This document shows positions 55,644-64,000 of a stretch of DNA of 64,000 bases, piece by piece. The translations under genes were made by a program, and so were the position numbers. The DNA is from Methylomicrobium agile (GTDB lineage Bacteria; Pseudomonadota; Gammaproteobacteria; Methylococcales; Methylomonadaceae): positions 3,613,001 through 3,677,000 of the forward strand of contig NZ_JPOJ01000001.1 of the NCBI RefSeq assembly GCF_000733855.1, written 5' to 3'. Numbering within the stretch: the stretch's first letter is position 1; each line of letters opens with the position of its first letter. The notes beneath the pieces were generated by a model. That model ran no database searches. It saw nothing but the letters and a program-made list of their open reading frames with translations, and was not told the DNA's origin.

Positions 55644-56654
55644 ATGTTTAAATTTCGTGTGCTGGCGACGGCGTTGGCATTGGCGAGTTCTGTTTCGGCG
55701 GCATGGGCGTTCGAAGCATTGCCCACCGAAGCTCCCGCGCCTGCCGACAATCCGACCACGGAAGCTAAGGTCGAGCTGGGCAAGATGCTCTATCATGACC
55801 CGCGTTTGTCATCGACCGGTACCGTGGCTTGCGCTTCCTGCCATAACACGATGCTGGGCGGCGAAGACAATCGCCCCAATTCGATGGGCGTGAATGGGCA
55901 AACCGGCGGACGTAGCGCGCCGACGGTCTGGAATGCCGCCTTCAACAAAGTGCAATTCTGGGACGGACGGGCGGAAAGTCTGGAAGCGCAGGCGGCAGGT
56001 CCGGTCACCAACCCGATCGAAATGGGCATGAAGAGCTGGGATGACGTGGTAGCCCGATTGAAAACGATCGACGGTTACCAGGAAGCGTTTGCGGCTGCGT
56101 TCCCCGGCGGCGAAATTTCCAAGGACACTGCGACCAAAGCGATTGCCGCTTACGAAAGAACGCTGATCACCCCGAACAGCGCTTATGACAAATATGCCAA
56201 CGGCGATCAATCGGCGTTGACCGAACAGCAGGTACGCGGTCTGAACAAAGCGGCCGAACTCGGTTGTACCAGTTGCCACAGCGGACCGGCCTTCAATGGC
56301 GGCGGCTCGTTCCAGAAGTTCCCCCTGCATGAAAACGGCTATTTCGAGGCGCAGTATCACTTCATGAAGGACAAGGGCGTCGCCGAAGTGTCGAAAAATC
56401 CGGCCGACGAACATTTGTTCAAAGTGCCCACCTTGCGCAACGTAGCCTTGACCGCGCCTTATTTCCACAACGGTTCGGTCAAAACGCTGGACCAGGCAGT
56501 CAAGCTGATGGCCAAACTGCAATTGGACAAGGATCTGCCGAAGCAAGACGTCGACGACATCGTGGCTTTCCTGAACGCGCTGACCGGCGAGTTCCCGAAA
56601 CAAACGATGCCGCGTCTGCCGGGCACTCCCGACAAGACGTTCAATTACGATTAA
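55644..56654 (+). CDS. Dihaem cytochrome c peroxidase (CcpA/MauG family)
   Basis: Reduces hydrogen peroxide to water in the periplasm using electrons from cytochrome c. The 336-residue protein has a signal peptide (about 1-22, ending AWA) and two haem sites: CASCH at 63-67 and CTSCH at 208-212. The family blocks GKMLYHDPRLSSTGTVACAS, TGGRSAPTVWNAAF and FWDGRAESLEAQAAGP are present, as are VPTLRNVALTAPYFHNGSV and an axial-ligand region near HENGYFEAQYHFM. Members of this family also include MauG-like enzymes that modify proteins; without mau genes nearby, peroxidase is preferred. It is monocistronic with its own terminator. Confidence 0.93.
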   Translation: MFKFRVLATALALASSVSAAWAFEALPTEAPAPADNPTTEAKVELGKMLYHDPRLSSTGTVACASCHNTMLGGEDNRPNSMGVNGQTGGRSAPTVWNAAFNKVQFWDGRAESLEAQAAGPVTNPIEMGMKSWDDVVARLKTIDGYQEAFAAAFPGGEISKDTATKAIAAYERTLITPNSAYDKYANGDQSALTEQQVRGLNKAAELGCTSCHSGPAFNGGGSFQKFPLHENGYFEAQYHFMKDKGVAEVSKNPADEHLFKVPTLRNVALTAPYFHNGSVKTLDQAVKLMAKLQLDKDLPKQDVDDIVAFLNALTGEFPKQTMPRLPGTPDKTFNYD

Positions 56655-56670
56655 TCTTCTATGTTGAAGA

Positions 56671-56706
56671 CGGGACGGGGTGCCCATGCTCCTCGTCCCG
56701 ATTTTT
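56671..56706 (+). terminator. Rho-independent terminator of cytochrome c peroxidase gene
   Basis: CGGGACG (56671-56677) and CGTCCCG (56694-56700) form the stem, followed at once by ATTTTT. It lies 16 bp past the stop codon. Confidence 0.8.
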
Positions 56707-56823
56707 CCTTGGGGTCGGTCTTGATCGTTCTCTCTAAATTGTTCTCCCTCTCCCCGCAACTCTCGAACGAAACGCAAGATTAGGCGTAATAACGGAGGTT
56801 AAGCCTTGCCGTTCCGAAGGATT

Positions 56824-58104
56824 TTATTGGTTGGGCTGAATCTGATAGATCGACAGGGCGGCAATGCGGGCGTCGATTTCTTTCGAAATCTTTTGATATT
56901 CCGGGCTGTCGATCGCTCCGAAACGTTTCCTGAATTCTTCCGCGCTCATTTTTTCCGGTAGGTCTCGCGGATCCGGCATGAATTCGCTGTAGCTTCGGAT
57001 CGCGGACATCGCTTTTTGAATTTTTCGGGCATTTTCGGGCGTCGAGGTCGCGATTTCACCGAAGCGGGTGCCGGCCTTGTCGGCGGCCAGATCGATGAAG
57101 CTGAAACCGCTGCCGCCGTCCGCGTCGCTCAATTCCTTCTGTTCGCCCATGACTTTCGCGAGCTTGCCGTTGACCGAGGCGGTCAAGGCGGCGGCGCCGA
57201 TGAAATGTTGGGCCAGATCGATACGCTTGTACATAAACGCGGAGTATTGAGGTTTTTCGGCCGTTTTGATGTCCGTGACGTCGAGCAGCTTGGGAAGCTG
57301 GTATTTGTTCACATAATCGTTTACGGTAAAAATCACCAGACGGTTTTCCTCGATCGCACTTTCGGGCGTCGAGCGATTGAAAGCCAGTTGGAACATCGGC
57401 TGCAGCAGTTCGGCAAGCGACAGCCGCCATTCGGGGTCGTGATTTGCGACGATTTCGGCCAGTTTGGTTTTATAGACGGCCTGTGCCGGGTTAGCGCTGC
57501 TGTCGGCGAGAAAATTTCTTGCCTGCCGCAGCGTCTCGGCGCTCGAAAAATAAGTGATCGAAACCTTTTCATCGTCGATCTCGACAGCTTCGATCGGGTG
57601 AGTCGCCAACAAATAATATTCGCGCAGCGAAGTGTTCTGGATAATCCGTTCGATCACCCAGGCGGCGAATCGGGCGGGAAGCAGTAATTTTCCGATCTTG
57701 AATTTGGTGATGCCGGGCAATTCGCCGATCGAATCGTTGCCGAGCCGGAAGCTGACATTCAGGAACTTGCCGAGGAGATTGTCCGGCAGGGTGGCCGTCA
57801 CGTTGCAGCGCAGCTTGTGGTCTTTCAGTTGAATATGGACCGCACTTTTCCAATATCGGTTCAGCAGGTAATTGGCGGCCAGATTCAGATCGCTTTCGGT
57901 CAGTTCGATGGTGTCGAGCTCGTCCGGTTTGACTTGCGCGCCTTCGTGCAGAATCTTTTTCGCACGCGCGATGTCTTCATGGGTCAGTTCCCAGCCGAGC
58001 CCGATCACGTCGGGTTTGTTGCCGACGCCGAACAGCACGATCGCCACGCACAACGCCAGGATCGTGAAGACGCTATAAACGATCAAGCGGAGTATGAGCT
58101 TCAT
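56824..58104 (-). CDS. Membrane-anchored protein of unknown function, ppx partner
   Basis: A 426-residue protein with one N-terminal membrane segment (about 5-27) and a large hydrophilic, probably periplasmic remainder. Visible stretches include DTIELTESDLNLAANYLLNR near 65-85, which recalls LysM-free lipid- or sterol-transfer-like proteins only vaguely. I do not recognise a family. The mid part (about 200-330) includes LTASVNGKLAKVMGEQKELS. It starts 10 bp after the ppx stop on the same strand, so the two are almost certainly co-transcribed, which may hint at a link to polyphosphate or stringent-response metabolism. Confidence 0.8.
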   Translation of the reverse strand: MKLILRLIVYSVFTILALCVAIVLFGVGNKPDVIGLGWELTHEDIARAKKILHEGAQVKPDELDTIELTESDLNLAANYLLNRYWKSAVHIQLKDHKLRCNVTATLPDNLLGKFLNVSFRLGNDSIGELPGITKFKIGKLLLPARFAAWVIERIIQNTSLREYYLLATHPIEAVEIDDEKVSITYFSSAETLRQARNFLADSSANPAQAVYKTKLAEIVANHDPEWRLSLAELLQPMFQLAFNRSTPESAIEENRLVIFTVNDYVNKYQLPKLLDVTDIKTAEKPQYSAFMYKRIDLAQHFIGAAALTASVNGKLAKVMGEQKELSDADGGSGFSFIDLAADKAGTRFGEIATSTPENARKIQKAMSAIRSYSEFMPDPRDLPEKMSAEEFRKRFGAIDSPEYQKISKEIDARIAALSIYQIQPNQ

Positions 58105-58114
58105 GCGGGAGGCT

Positions 58115-59614
58115 TCAGGAAAAATCCAGTTTGAAACCGCTCTGTTTCAGGTAATCGGCTTCCTGCATCAGATCGGCATGTGTTAAAGGGGATTCGTTCA
58201 GCCAGTTTTTCGGAAAGGTCAGCCGGATTTTGGTCTTTTCGATCGCAATCTTGAACTCCGGCAGGTCTGCATCGAAGCGGTTGCGGCGCAGCAGTACCGC
58301 GAGCCGCAAAATGATGCTCAGGTAAGGCGCCAGATCTTTCCAGGGGGGCGGCAGGGCGGCGAACAAGGAGCGGACGAATTTGCGCCGGTGCGTCCTGACC
58401 AGGGTGGCCAACAGGATTTGATCCTGTCTCGAGAACCCGGCCAGATCGCCGTTCTCGATGATGTAAGCGCTGTGTTTGTGATAGCCGCTGTGTGCGATGT
58501 CGCGGCCGATTTCGTGCAAATCGGCCGCCCAGTTCAAGTATTGGGTAATCGTATCGTTGTCGATCGGATTCTTTTCGTTGCTCAATTGCGGCAGCATATA
58601 AGCGATCGTTTGCTTGATGCGTGCCGCATGCGGCTTGTCGGTGTGGAAGCGTTTGGCCCAACTCTCCACGGTGGCGGAACGGATATCCCGATCGAATATC
58701 CGTCCCATCAGGTCCTGGATCAGTCCTTCCCGCAAGGCACCCTCGGAGACCACCATTCGATCGATGCCGAGGCTTTTGAAAGTCGCATACACGATGGCGA
58801 CGCCGCCCGGAAAAACCGGCAGGCGGTTGGGGTTCAGGTCGGGCAGCTTCAAATCGTTGATGTGGTTGCAGTGCCCGATATGCGCGGCCAGTTGCTCCAA
58901 TCCTTCCAGGGTAATGCCGTCATGGCTCCAGTTTTTCAGTTTCAGCACTTTGTCGATCGCACGCAATGTTCCCGAGGCGCCGATCGCCTTGTCCCATTTA
59001 TTCCGGCGGAATGTTTGCTGGAACGGTTCCAGTTGCTGTTCGGCGAACAACACTGCTTGGCCAAAGGCGTTTTTGGAGAGTTTGCCGCCTTTGAAGAATT
59101 GATTGCTGAGCGTTACGCAACCCATGTGCAGGCTTTCTTTTTCGCAGGGAGAATCGCCGGTTCCAAGGATATATTCGGTGCTGCCGCCGCCGATATCCAT
59201 CACCAGCCGGGTGTTGTCGTCGCTTCCCAGGCTGTAGGAAACCCCCAAATAGATCAGGCGGGCTTCTTCGATTCCGGAAATGATGTCGATCGGGTGGTTG
59301 AGCGCCTTTTCGGCTTTGCTCAGGAACTCCTGCGCATTATTCGCAATCCGCAACGTATTCGTGCCGACCGCGCGCACGCTGCCGGGCGGAAAATGACGTA
59401 CCCGTTGGCCGAACCGTTCGAGGCAGGCGAGGGCTCGGGCCTGGGTTTCGGCATCGATCTCATCGTTTTTGTCCAAGCCGGAGGCCAGTCTGACCATTTC
59501 GCGTATCCGGTCCTGGATTTGCAGTTTGCCGTCCCTGAGGGTGCAGACGATCATATGAAAGCTGTTGGAGCCGAGATCGACGGCGGCAACGATTTCGGGT
59601 AGTTTTTTTGGCAC
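58115..59614 (-). CDS. ppx: Exopolyphosphatase / pppGpp phosphohydrolase (Ppx/GppA)
   Basis: Removes terminal phosphate from polyphosphate and may hydrolyse pppGpp. The 499-residue protein has the actin-like phosphate loops AAVDLGSNSFHMIVCTLRDG (about 11-30) and MDIGGGSTEYILG (about 137-150), the IDIISGIEEARLIYLGV block, and GGVAIVYATFKSLGIDRMVV. The C-terminal helical domain has an HD-like part (WAADLHEIGRDIAHSGYHKH). This is the long form, like E. coli Ppx (513). First gene of the ppx plus unknown-gene operon; divergent from the ABC exporter genes. Confidence 0.94.
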   Translation of the reverse strand: MPKKLPEIVAAVDLGSNSFHMIVCTLRDGKLQIQDRIREMVRLASGLDKNDEIDAETQARALACLERFGQRVRHFPPGSVRAVGTNTLRIANNAQEFLSKAEKALNHPIDIISGIEEARLIYLGVSYSLGSDDNTRLVMDIGGGSTEYILGTGDSPCEKESLHMGCVTLSNQFFKGGKLSKNAFGQAVLFAEQQLEPFQQTFRRNKWDKAIGASGTLRAIDKVLKLKNWSHDGITLEGLEQLAAHIGHCNHINDLKLPDLNPNRLPVFPGGVAIVYATFKSLGIDRMVVSEGALREGLIQDLMGRIFDRDIRSATVESWAKRFHTDKPHAARIKQTIAYMLPQLSNEKNPIDNDTITQYLNWAADLHEIGRDIAHSGYHKHSAYIIENGDLAGFSRQDQILLATLVRTHRRKFVRSLFAALPPPWKDLAPYLSIILRLAVLLRRNRFDADLPEFKIAIEKTKIRLTFPKNWLNESPLTHADLMQEADYLKQSGFKLDFS

Positions 59615-59754
59615 GGTTGATCCGGTTAAAGCAACAGAATGGTTTTAATTCTGATAAAATTGGATGGTTTTTTGCTTGTGGTTTTGTTTGGCCGAAATTG
59701 TTTCGCCGCTTAATTTAACTGATTTGAAGGATTTCGTTAAGCAAATAGTTTTTT

Positions 59755-60684
59755 ATGAATGCATTATCTCTACGTAATCTCCGGAAAACCTACAGCAACG
59801 GGTTCGAGGCCCTGAAGGGTATTGATCTGGATGTCGAAGCGGGCGACTTTTTTGCGCTGCTGGGGCCGAACGGCGCAGGCAAGTCCACCGTAATCGGGAT
59901 TATCTGTTCGCTGGTCAATGCAAGCAGCGGAACGATGACGGTCTTCGGACACGATGTGCGGAGGGAAAGGAACAAGGCGAAAAACTGCATCGGCGTGGTG
60001 CCGCAGGAAATCAACTTCAACCAGTTCGAAACGGTCGGGAGCATTCTGCTCAATCAGGCCGGTTATTATGGGGTGCCGCGCAAACTGGCGCTGCAGCGAT
60101 CGGAAAAATGCCTGAAGCAGATGGAGCTTTGGGACATGCGCGATACCGTCTCGCGGCGTCTGTCCGGCGGCATGAAGCGCCGGGTGATGATCGCGCGGGC
60201 GATGATGCATGAGCCGAAACTGCTGATTCTGGACGAGCCGACGGCCGGCGTCGATATCGAGATTCGCCGCTCGATGTGGAATCTGATGCGCGAGGTCAAC
60301 GGGCAGGGCACGACGATCATCTTGACCACCCACTATCTGGAAGAAGCGGAAAGCCTGTGCCGGAACATCGCCATCATCGATCAGGGCCGAATTGTCGAAC
60401 ATTCCGATATGAAGAGTCTTTTAGCGCGTCTGAACATCGATCATTTTCTGCTCGACCTGGCCGATCCGGTCGCAGCGGCGCCCGTGATCGAGGGGGTGCA
60501 CATCGAACGGGCGTCCGATCGGGTCCTGGATGTCAGCGTGCCAAAAACGTTCGGGCTTAACCAGTTGTTCAGCCGGTTGAGCGAGCAGGGGATCAAGGTG
60601 ATCAGTCTGAGGAACAAGTCCAACCGGCTGGAACAGCTATTTCTGGACCTGATCGACGCAAAAGCGTCGGGAGCCGCCCGATGA
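59755..60684 (+). CDS. ABC transporter ATP-binding protein (YadG-like)
   Basis: A 309-residue nucleotide-binding subunit. Walker A is GPNGAGKST (37-45); the Q-loop, the signature LSGGMKRRVMIARAMMHEPK, Walker B LLILDEPTAGVD and the H-loop LTTHYLEEAESL follow in order. The C-terminal 90 residues form the extra domain seen in DrrA/YadG-type exporters. Its stop overlaps the permease start (ATGA). Substrate unknown; homologues of this pair (yadGH) are common in Gammaproteobacteria. Confidence 0.94.
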   Translation: MNALSLRNLRKTYSNGFEALKGIDLDVEAGDFFALLGPNGAGKSTVIGIICSLVNASSGTMTVFGHDVRRERNKAKNCIGVVPQEINFNQFETVGSILLNQAGYYGVPRKLALQRSEKCLKQMELWDMRDTVSRRLSGGMKRRVMIARAMMHEPKLLILDEPTAGVDIEIRRSMWNLMREVNGQGTTIILTTHYLEEAESLCRNIAIIDQGRIVEHSDMKSLLARLNIDHFLLDLADPVAAAPVIEGVHIERASDRVLDVSVPKTFGLNQLFSRLSEQGIKVISLRNKSNRLEQLFLDLIDAKASGAAR

Positions 60685-61445
60685 ATTCCGGCGTTGCTTT
60701 TCGCACGATTGCCGTTAAGGAAATCCACCGGTTTTTCCGGATCTGGCCGCAGACGCTGTTGCCGCCGGCAATCACCACCGCCCTGTATTTCCTGATTTTC
60801 GGCAAGTTGATCGGTGCCAGGATCGGCACGGTGGGCGGAGCGAACTATCTCGACTATATCGTGCCGGGCATTATCCTGATGTCGGTGATCAGCCATTCGT
60901 ATTCGAACGTGGTATCGTCCTTTTATTCGACCAAATTTCAGCGCCATATCGAGGAACTTCTGGTCGCGCCGGTGCCGAACTGGGTGATTCTGGGCGGTTA
61001 TGTGACCGGAGGGATCGTGCGCGGACTGGCGGTCGGCGGCGTGGTCGCGCTGATTTCGCTGATATTTGCGCCGGTCAGTGTCCATCATGCGGGAATCTGC
61101 CTGTCGATCGCGCTGTTGACCGCGACGCTGTTTTCGCTGGCCGGATTTATCAATGCGGTGTTTGCGGAAAGCTTCGACGATATTTCGATCATCCCGAATT
61201 TTCTCCTGACGCCGCTCAGTTATCTCGGAGGCGTGTTTTTCTCTGTCGACATGCTGTCCGGCCACTGGCAAACGATCGCGATGGGGAATCCGATTCTTTA
61301 CATGGTCAACGCCTTTCGTTACGGCATGATCGGAACGACCGACATCGATATCGGCCTGGCATTCGGAATGACCGGAGGGTTTGTCATCCTGCTGACTTTA
61401 TTCAGCCTTTATCTGCTGCACAAAGGGGTGGGCATCAAAAATTGA
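60681..61445 (+). CDS. ABC-2 type permease (YadH-like)
   Basis: A 254-residue membrane protein with about six transmembrane segments. The family blocks are RIWPQTLLPPAITTALYFLI, YLDYIVPGIILMSVISHSYS, FSTKFQRHIEELLVAP-type here read YSTKFQRHIEELLVAPVPNW, and ILTPLSYLGGVFFSVD-type here FLLTPLSYLGGVFFSVDMLS. This is the partner of the preceding ATPase. The pair forms a homodimeric ABC-2 exporter; the cargo is unknown. Confidence 0.92.
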   Translation: MNSGVAFRTIAVKEIHRFFRIWPQTLLPPAITTALYFLIFGKLIGARIGTVGGANYLDYIVPGIILMSVISHSYSNVVSSFYSTKFQRHIEELLVAPVPNWVILGGYVTGGIVRGLAVGGVVALISLIFAPVSVHHAGICLSIALLTATLFSLAGFINAVFAESFDDISIIPNFLLTPLSYLGGVFFSVDMLSGHWQTIAMGNPILYMVNAFRYGMIGTTDIDIGLAFGMTGGFVILLTLFSLYLLHKGVGIKN

Positions 61446-61604
61446 CGGCCGGGCGTTGGATGAAATCGCAGAGATGAACGGTTCCCTGTTTTGCGCGCAA
61501 CTGCGGTTAATTTAGGGATTTGCTCATCTTTAATTTGTTTAGATGCAGGGTTTTAGGGATAATGCAGCCCAAATGACTACAGTTTTTGAGATGGGTAAGG
61601 CTTT

Positions 61605-61832
61605 ATGGCGGAACTGATGAGAAGCGGTGTCGAGTTGATGATTGTCGGCATGGGCATCGTCTTTTTATTTTTAGCATTATTGGTCGTCGCGATCAATACG
61701 ATGTCTTCGCTGATCCAGCGTTTTTTTCCAGAACCGCCTAAAGCCGCCAAAGCTGTCAACATCGAAACGGATAAAGCGACCGTCGCGGCCATTACGGCAG
61801 CCGTGCACCAATACCGAAGCAAAAACAGGTAA
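61605..61832 (+). CDS. oadG: Oxaloacetate decarboxylase gamma subunit
   Basis: The 75-residue protein has one N-terminal transmembrane helix (VELMIVGMGIVFLFLALLVV) with the OadG pattern GMGIVFLFL and a soluble tail (FFPEPPKAAKAVN, AITAAVHQYRSKNR). In the sodium-pump complex OadG links the alpha and beta subunits and helps assembly. It is the first gene of the oadGAB order found in Gammaproteobacteria, 82 bp before oadA. Confidence 0.92.
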   Translation: MAELMRSGVELMIVGMGIVFLFLALLVVAINTMSSLIQRFFPEPPKAAKAVNIETDKATVAAITAAVHQYRSKNR

Positions 61833-61914
61833 AAACCTGTTTGCTCAATCACTTGCTGATGGCCCGTCGAGGCTATGAAACCAACTTTTTAAGGATTCTG
61901 GAGAAGATTTAAGA

Positions 61915-63696
61915 ATGGCGAAAGAGAAGATCAAGCCTTTGGCGATCACCGAAGTCGCGTTGCGTGATGCGCACCAGTCGATTTTTGCGACTCGGATGCG
62001 TATCGAGGACATGCTGCCGATTTGCGAAAAACTTGATCAGGTGGGCTATTGGTCGATCGAGTCCTGGGGCGGGGCGACTTTCGACGCCTGCATCCGGTAT
62101 CTCGGCGAAGACCCGTGGGAAAGATTGCGCCTGTTGAAGGCCGCGATGCCGAAAACCCGCCAGCAAATGCTGTTGCGCGGGCAGAATTTGCTCGGTTACC
62201 GGCATTTCGCCGATGACGTGGTCGACAAGTTCATCGAACGCAGCGCGGTCAACGGGATCGACGTGTTCCGGATTTTCGACGCCATGAACGACATGCGCAA
62301 TATCGAACACGCGGTCAGGGCGGTACTCAGAACCGACGCACACGCCCAGGGTACCATCTCTTACACGACCAGTCCCGTGCATACCCTGGATTCGTGGGTC
62401 GATCTCGGCAAGCAGATCGAAGACATGGGCGCCCACTCGATCTGCATCAAGGATATGGCCGGCCTCTTGAAACCTTACGAGGCGTTCGAACTGGTTTCAC
62501 GCCTGAAAAAGAGCACTTCGCTGCCGGTCCACCTGCATTGCCATGCGACGACCGGTTTGAGCGTCCCGAGCCTGATCAAGGCGGCCGAAGCTGGCGTCGA
62601 TATGGTCGATACGGCCATTTCTCCGCTCAGCATGACCTACAGCCACAGCCCGACCGAAACGATTGTGGCGAGCCTCGAAGGGACCGATCGGGAAACCGGT
62701 TTGGAGTTGGCCAGGCTCGAAGAAATCGCCGAGTACTTTCGGGATATCCGCAAAAAATACGTGCAGTTTGAAGGCAGTTTGAAAGGCGTCGATAGCCGCA
62801 TTCTGATTGCCCAAGTACCGGGCGGCATGCTGACCAACATGGAAAGCCAGTTGAAAGAGCAGGGCGCCGCCGATAAATTCGATGAAGTGATGCACGAAAT
62901 TCCGCGCGTGCGCGAAGACCTGGGCTTCATTCCGCTGGTCACCCCGACTTCGCAGATTGTCGGTACCCAGGCGGTACTCAACGTCATCAGCGGCGAACGC
63001 TATAAAACGATTACCAAGGAAACGGCCGGCCTTCTGAAAGGCGAATACGGAGAGACTCCGGCGCCGGTCAACAAACAACTACAGGAACGCGTGCTCGAGG
63101 GCGGGGCGCCGATCACCTGCCGGCCGGCCGATCTGATAGCCCCGGAAATGGGCAAGCTGGTCGCCGACTTAAAGGAAAAGGCCGGGAAAGAAGGCGTCAA
63201 GCTGGCCCAGAATGTCGAAGAGGACGTGTTGATCAATGCGATGTTCAACCAAGTCGGCTGGAAGTTTTTGGTCAACCGCGGCAATCCTTCCGCATTTGAA
63301 GCTCCGCCGACCGGTGAAACGGGCGGAGTGTCCGTAAAAGCCCAGGGGCAGGCCGCGCAGGCGATCGAGTCTTATGTAGTCAATGTCGATGGCCGAAACT
63401 TTAATGTGGTCGTGGGGCCGAGTGGTGCAGGCCTGACGATCGAGCCTGCCGCCCAGCCGATCGTGGTTCCGCAGCCGGGCACCGGCGGCGTGGTCATCGA
63501 AGCGCCGATGGCCGGCAACATCCTGAAGATTCTGGTCGGGCCAGGCAGTGTGGTAGCAGCCGGCGAGGTGGTCGTGATCATGGAAGCGATGAAGATGGAG
63601 ACCGAAGTGCGCTCCAAATTCGCGGGCGTCGTCAGTGCCGTCCATGTCAAGGAAGGCGGAGGCGTAGCAGGCGGCGATGCCCTGATTACTTTATAA
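61915..63696 (+). CDS. oadA: Oxaloacetate decarboxylase alpha subunit (biotin-dependent)
   Basis: Carries the carboxyltransferase reaction from oxaloacetate to biotin, making pyruvate. The 593-residue protein has the carboxyltransferase barrel ([40 protein letters not shown], the metal-site HLHCHATTG), the PYC_OADA domain (LPQVPGG-type, here [20 protein letters not shown]), and a C-terminal biotinyl domain with biotin lysine K560 in EAMKMETEV. The linker is short for an OadA (about 20 Pro/Gly residues). The complex releases CO2 and expels Na+ (family knowledge). Confidence 0.95.
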   Translation: MAKEKIKPLAITEVALRDAHQSIFATRMRIEDMLPICEKLDQVGYWSIESWGGATFDACIRYLGEDPWERLRLLKAAMPKTRQQMLLRGQNLLGYRHFADDVVDKFIERSAVNGIDVFRIFDAMNDMRNIEHAVRAVLRTDAHAQGTISYTTSPVHTLDSWVDLGKQIEDMGAHSICIKDMAGLLKPYEAFELVSRLKKSTSLPVHLHCHATTGLSVPSLIKAAEAGVDMVDTAISPLSMTYSHSPTETIVASLEGTDRETGLELARLEEIAEYFRDIRKKYVQFEGSLKGVDSRILIAQVPGGMLTNMESQLKEQGAADKFDEVMHEIPRVREDLGFIPLVTPTSQIVGTQAVLNVISGERYKTITKETAGLLKGEYGETPAPVNKQLQERVLEGGAPITCRPADLIAPEMGKLVADLKEKAGKEGVKLAQNVEEDVLINAMFNQVGWKFLVNRGNPSAFEAPPTGETGGVSVKAQGQAAQAIESYVVNVDGRNFNVVVGPSGAGLTIEPAAQPIVVPQPGTGGVVIEAPMAGNILKILVGPGSVVAAGEVVVIMEAMKMETEVRSKFAGVVSAVHVKEGGGVAGGDALITL

Positions 63697-63780
63697 GCGT
63701 ATTGGCTACCGCACAAGGGGAGTATTTTGCCGCGGGCAAACGGACAGTTGCTGTAACATCATTTCATTTCACGATCATCC

Positions 63781-64000
63781 ATGGAAAACGTAATTTCACT
63801 TTGGCAGAGCACCGGCCTTTACAACATGAGCAGCGGCCAGGCTTTCATGATACTGGTCGGCTTCGTGCTGTTGTATCTGGCGATCAAAAAAGGATTCGAA
63901 CCTTTGCTGCTCTTGCCGATCGGCTTCGGCGCGGTGCTTAGCAATATTCCGGTTGCCGGTATTTCGGAGGAGGGAGGGCTGCTTTACTATCTCTACTTCG
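63781..64000 (+). CDS. oadB: Oxaloacetate decarboxylase beta subunit, N-terminal part, cut by window edge
   Basis: The first 73 codons of OadB: MENVISLWQSTGLYNMSSGQ, then FMILVGFVLLYLAIKKGFEP, LLLLPIGFGAVLSNIP and the GGLLYYLY segment. This is the sodium-pumping membrane subunit that decarboxylates carboxybiotin. It starts 84 bp after oadA and runs past the end of the window. The overlapping frame from 63702 is a shadow. Confidence 0.92.
   Translation, partial: MENVISLWQSTGLYNMSSGQAFMILVGFVLLYLAIKKGFEPLLLLPIGFGAVLSNIPVAGISEEGGLLYYLYF

Noticed and set aside
58388-59602. A 404-codon open frame antisense to ppx
   Set aside because: Same reason: shadow of a well-conserved gene, with no family resemblance.

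Overview
The window looks like a chromosomal segment of a gammaproteobacterial (type I, Methylococcales-like) methanotroph. The lineage is inferred from gene content: a nearly complete set of serine-cycle C1 assimilation genes (ftfL, glyA, glycerate kinase, mtdA, mdh, hpr, sga, mcl, mtkA, mtkB) sits beside gammaproteobacterial-type housekeeping genes (der, tpx, oxyR, oadGAB, ppx) and many short palindromic repeats. No methane monooxygenase or RuMP gene lies in the window, so methanotrophy is not shown directly.

Layout. 1-2.5 kb: 3' end of der, a palindromic tandem repeat, tpx and a methyltransferase. 2.6-7.1 kb (minus): a tripartite EmrB/NodT/EmrA efflux operon. 7.2-8.0 kb: a REP-associated tyrosine transposase flanked by its REP palindromes. 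8.0-9.8 kb: a sigma-54 activator with PAS domains. 10.3-12.3 kb: a LemA/TPM operon, then a secreted 2H phosphoesterase (minus). 13.4-16.9 kb: divergent oxyR and a secreted KatG, with a possible 32-codon ORF between them. 16.9-19.0 kb: a decayed gene, an OmpA-like lipoprotein and a TIGR04073-type protein.

19.4-34.2 kb is the most unusual part: two divergent DAB-type inorganic-carbon loci. The minus-strand one is the simple dabA-dabB pair. The plus-strand one is an expanded six-gene operon: NuoM-like, long DabA, NuoL-like, divergent NuoM-like, a third NuoM-like gene (frameshifted in this sequence) and a small BFD-like [2Fe-2S] protein. Genes touch or overlap, so they are probably translated as a unit. 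It resembles an expanded ion-driven CO2 hydration complex with a possible redox partner.

35.4-54.6 kb holds the serine-cycle genes in several blocks, interrupted by a PIN toxin-antitoxin pair and by a PspA-like/membrane/VWA operon divergent from a two-component system. The serine cycle fixes bicarbonate through PEP carboxylase (gene not in window), so adjacency to two DAB loci is functionally sensible; that link is inference. 54.8-64 kb: a small lipoprotein, a dihaem cytochrome c peroxidase, ppx with an unknown partner gene, a YadGH-like ABC exporter, and the sodium-pumping oxaloacetate decarboxylase genes oadG, oadA and partial oadB.

Three genes (third NuoM-like, mcl, small lipoprotein) each read as if one base were missing; two of the sites share the octamer GCCCGGCT. 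Sequencing error is as likely as real mutation. Start sites below were often moved inward from the longest possible ORF, using ribosome-binding sites, signal peptides and gene overlaps.
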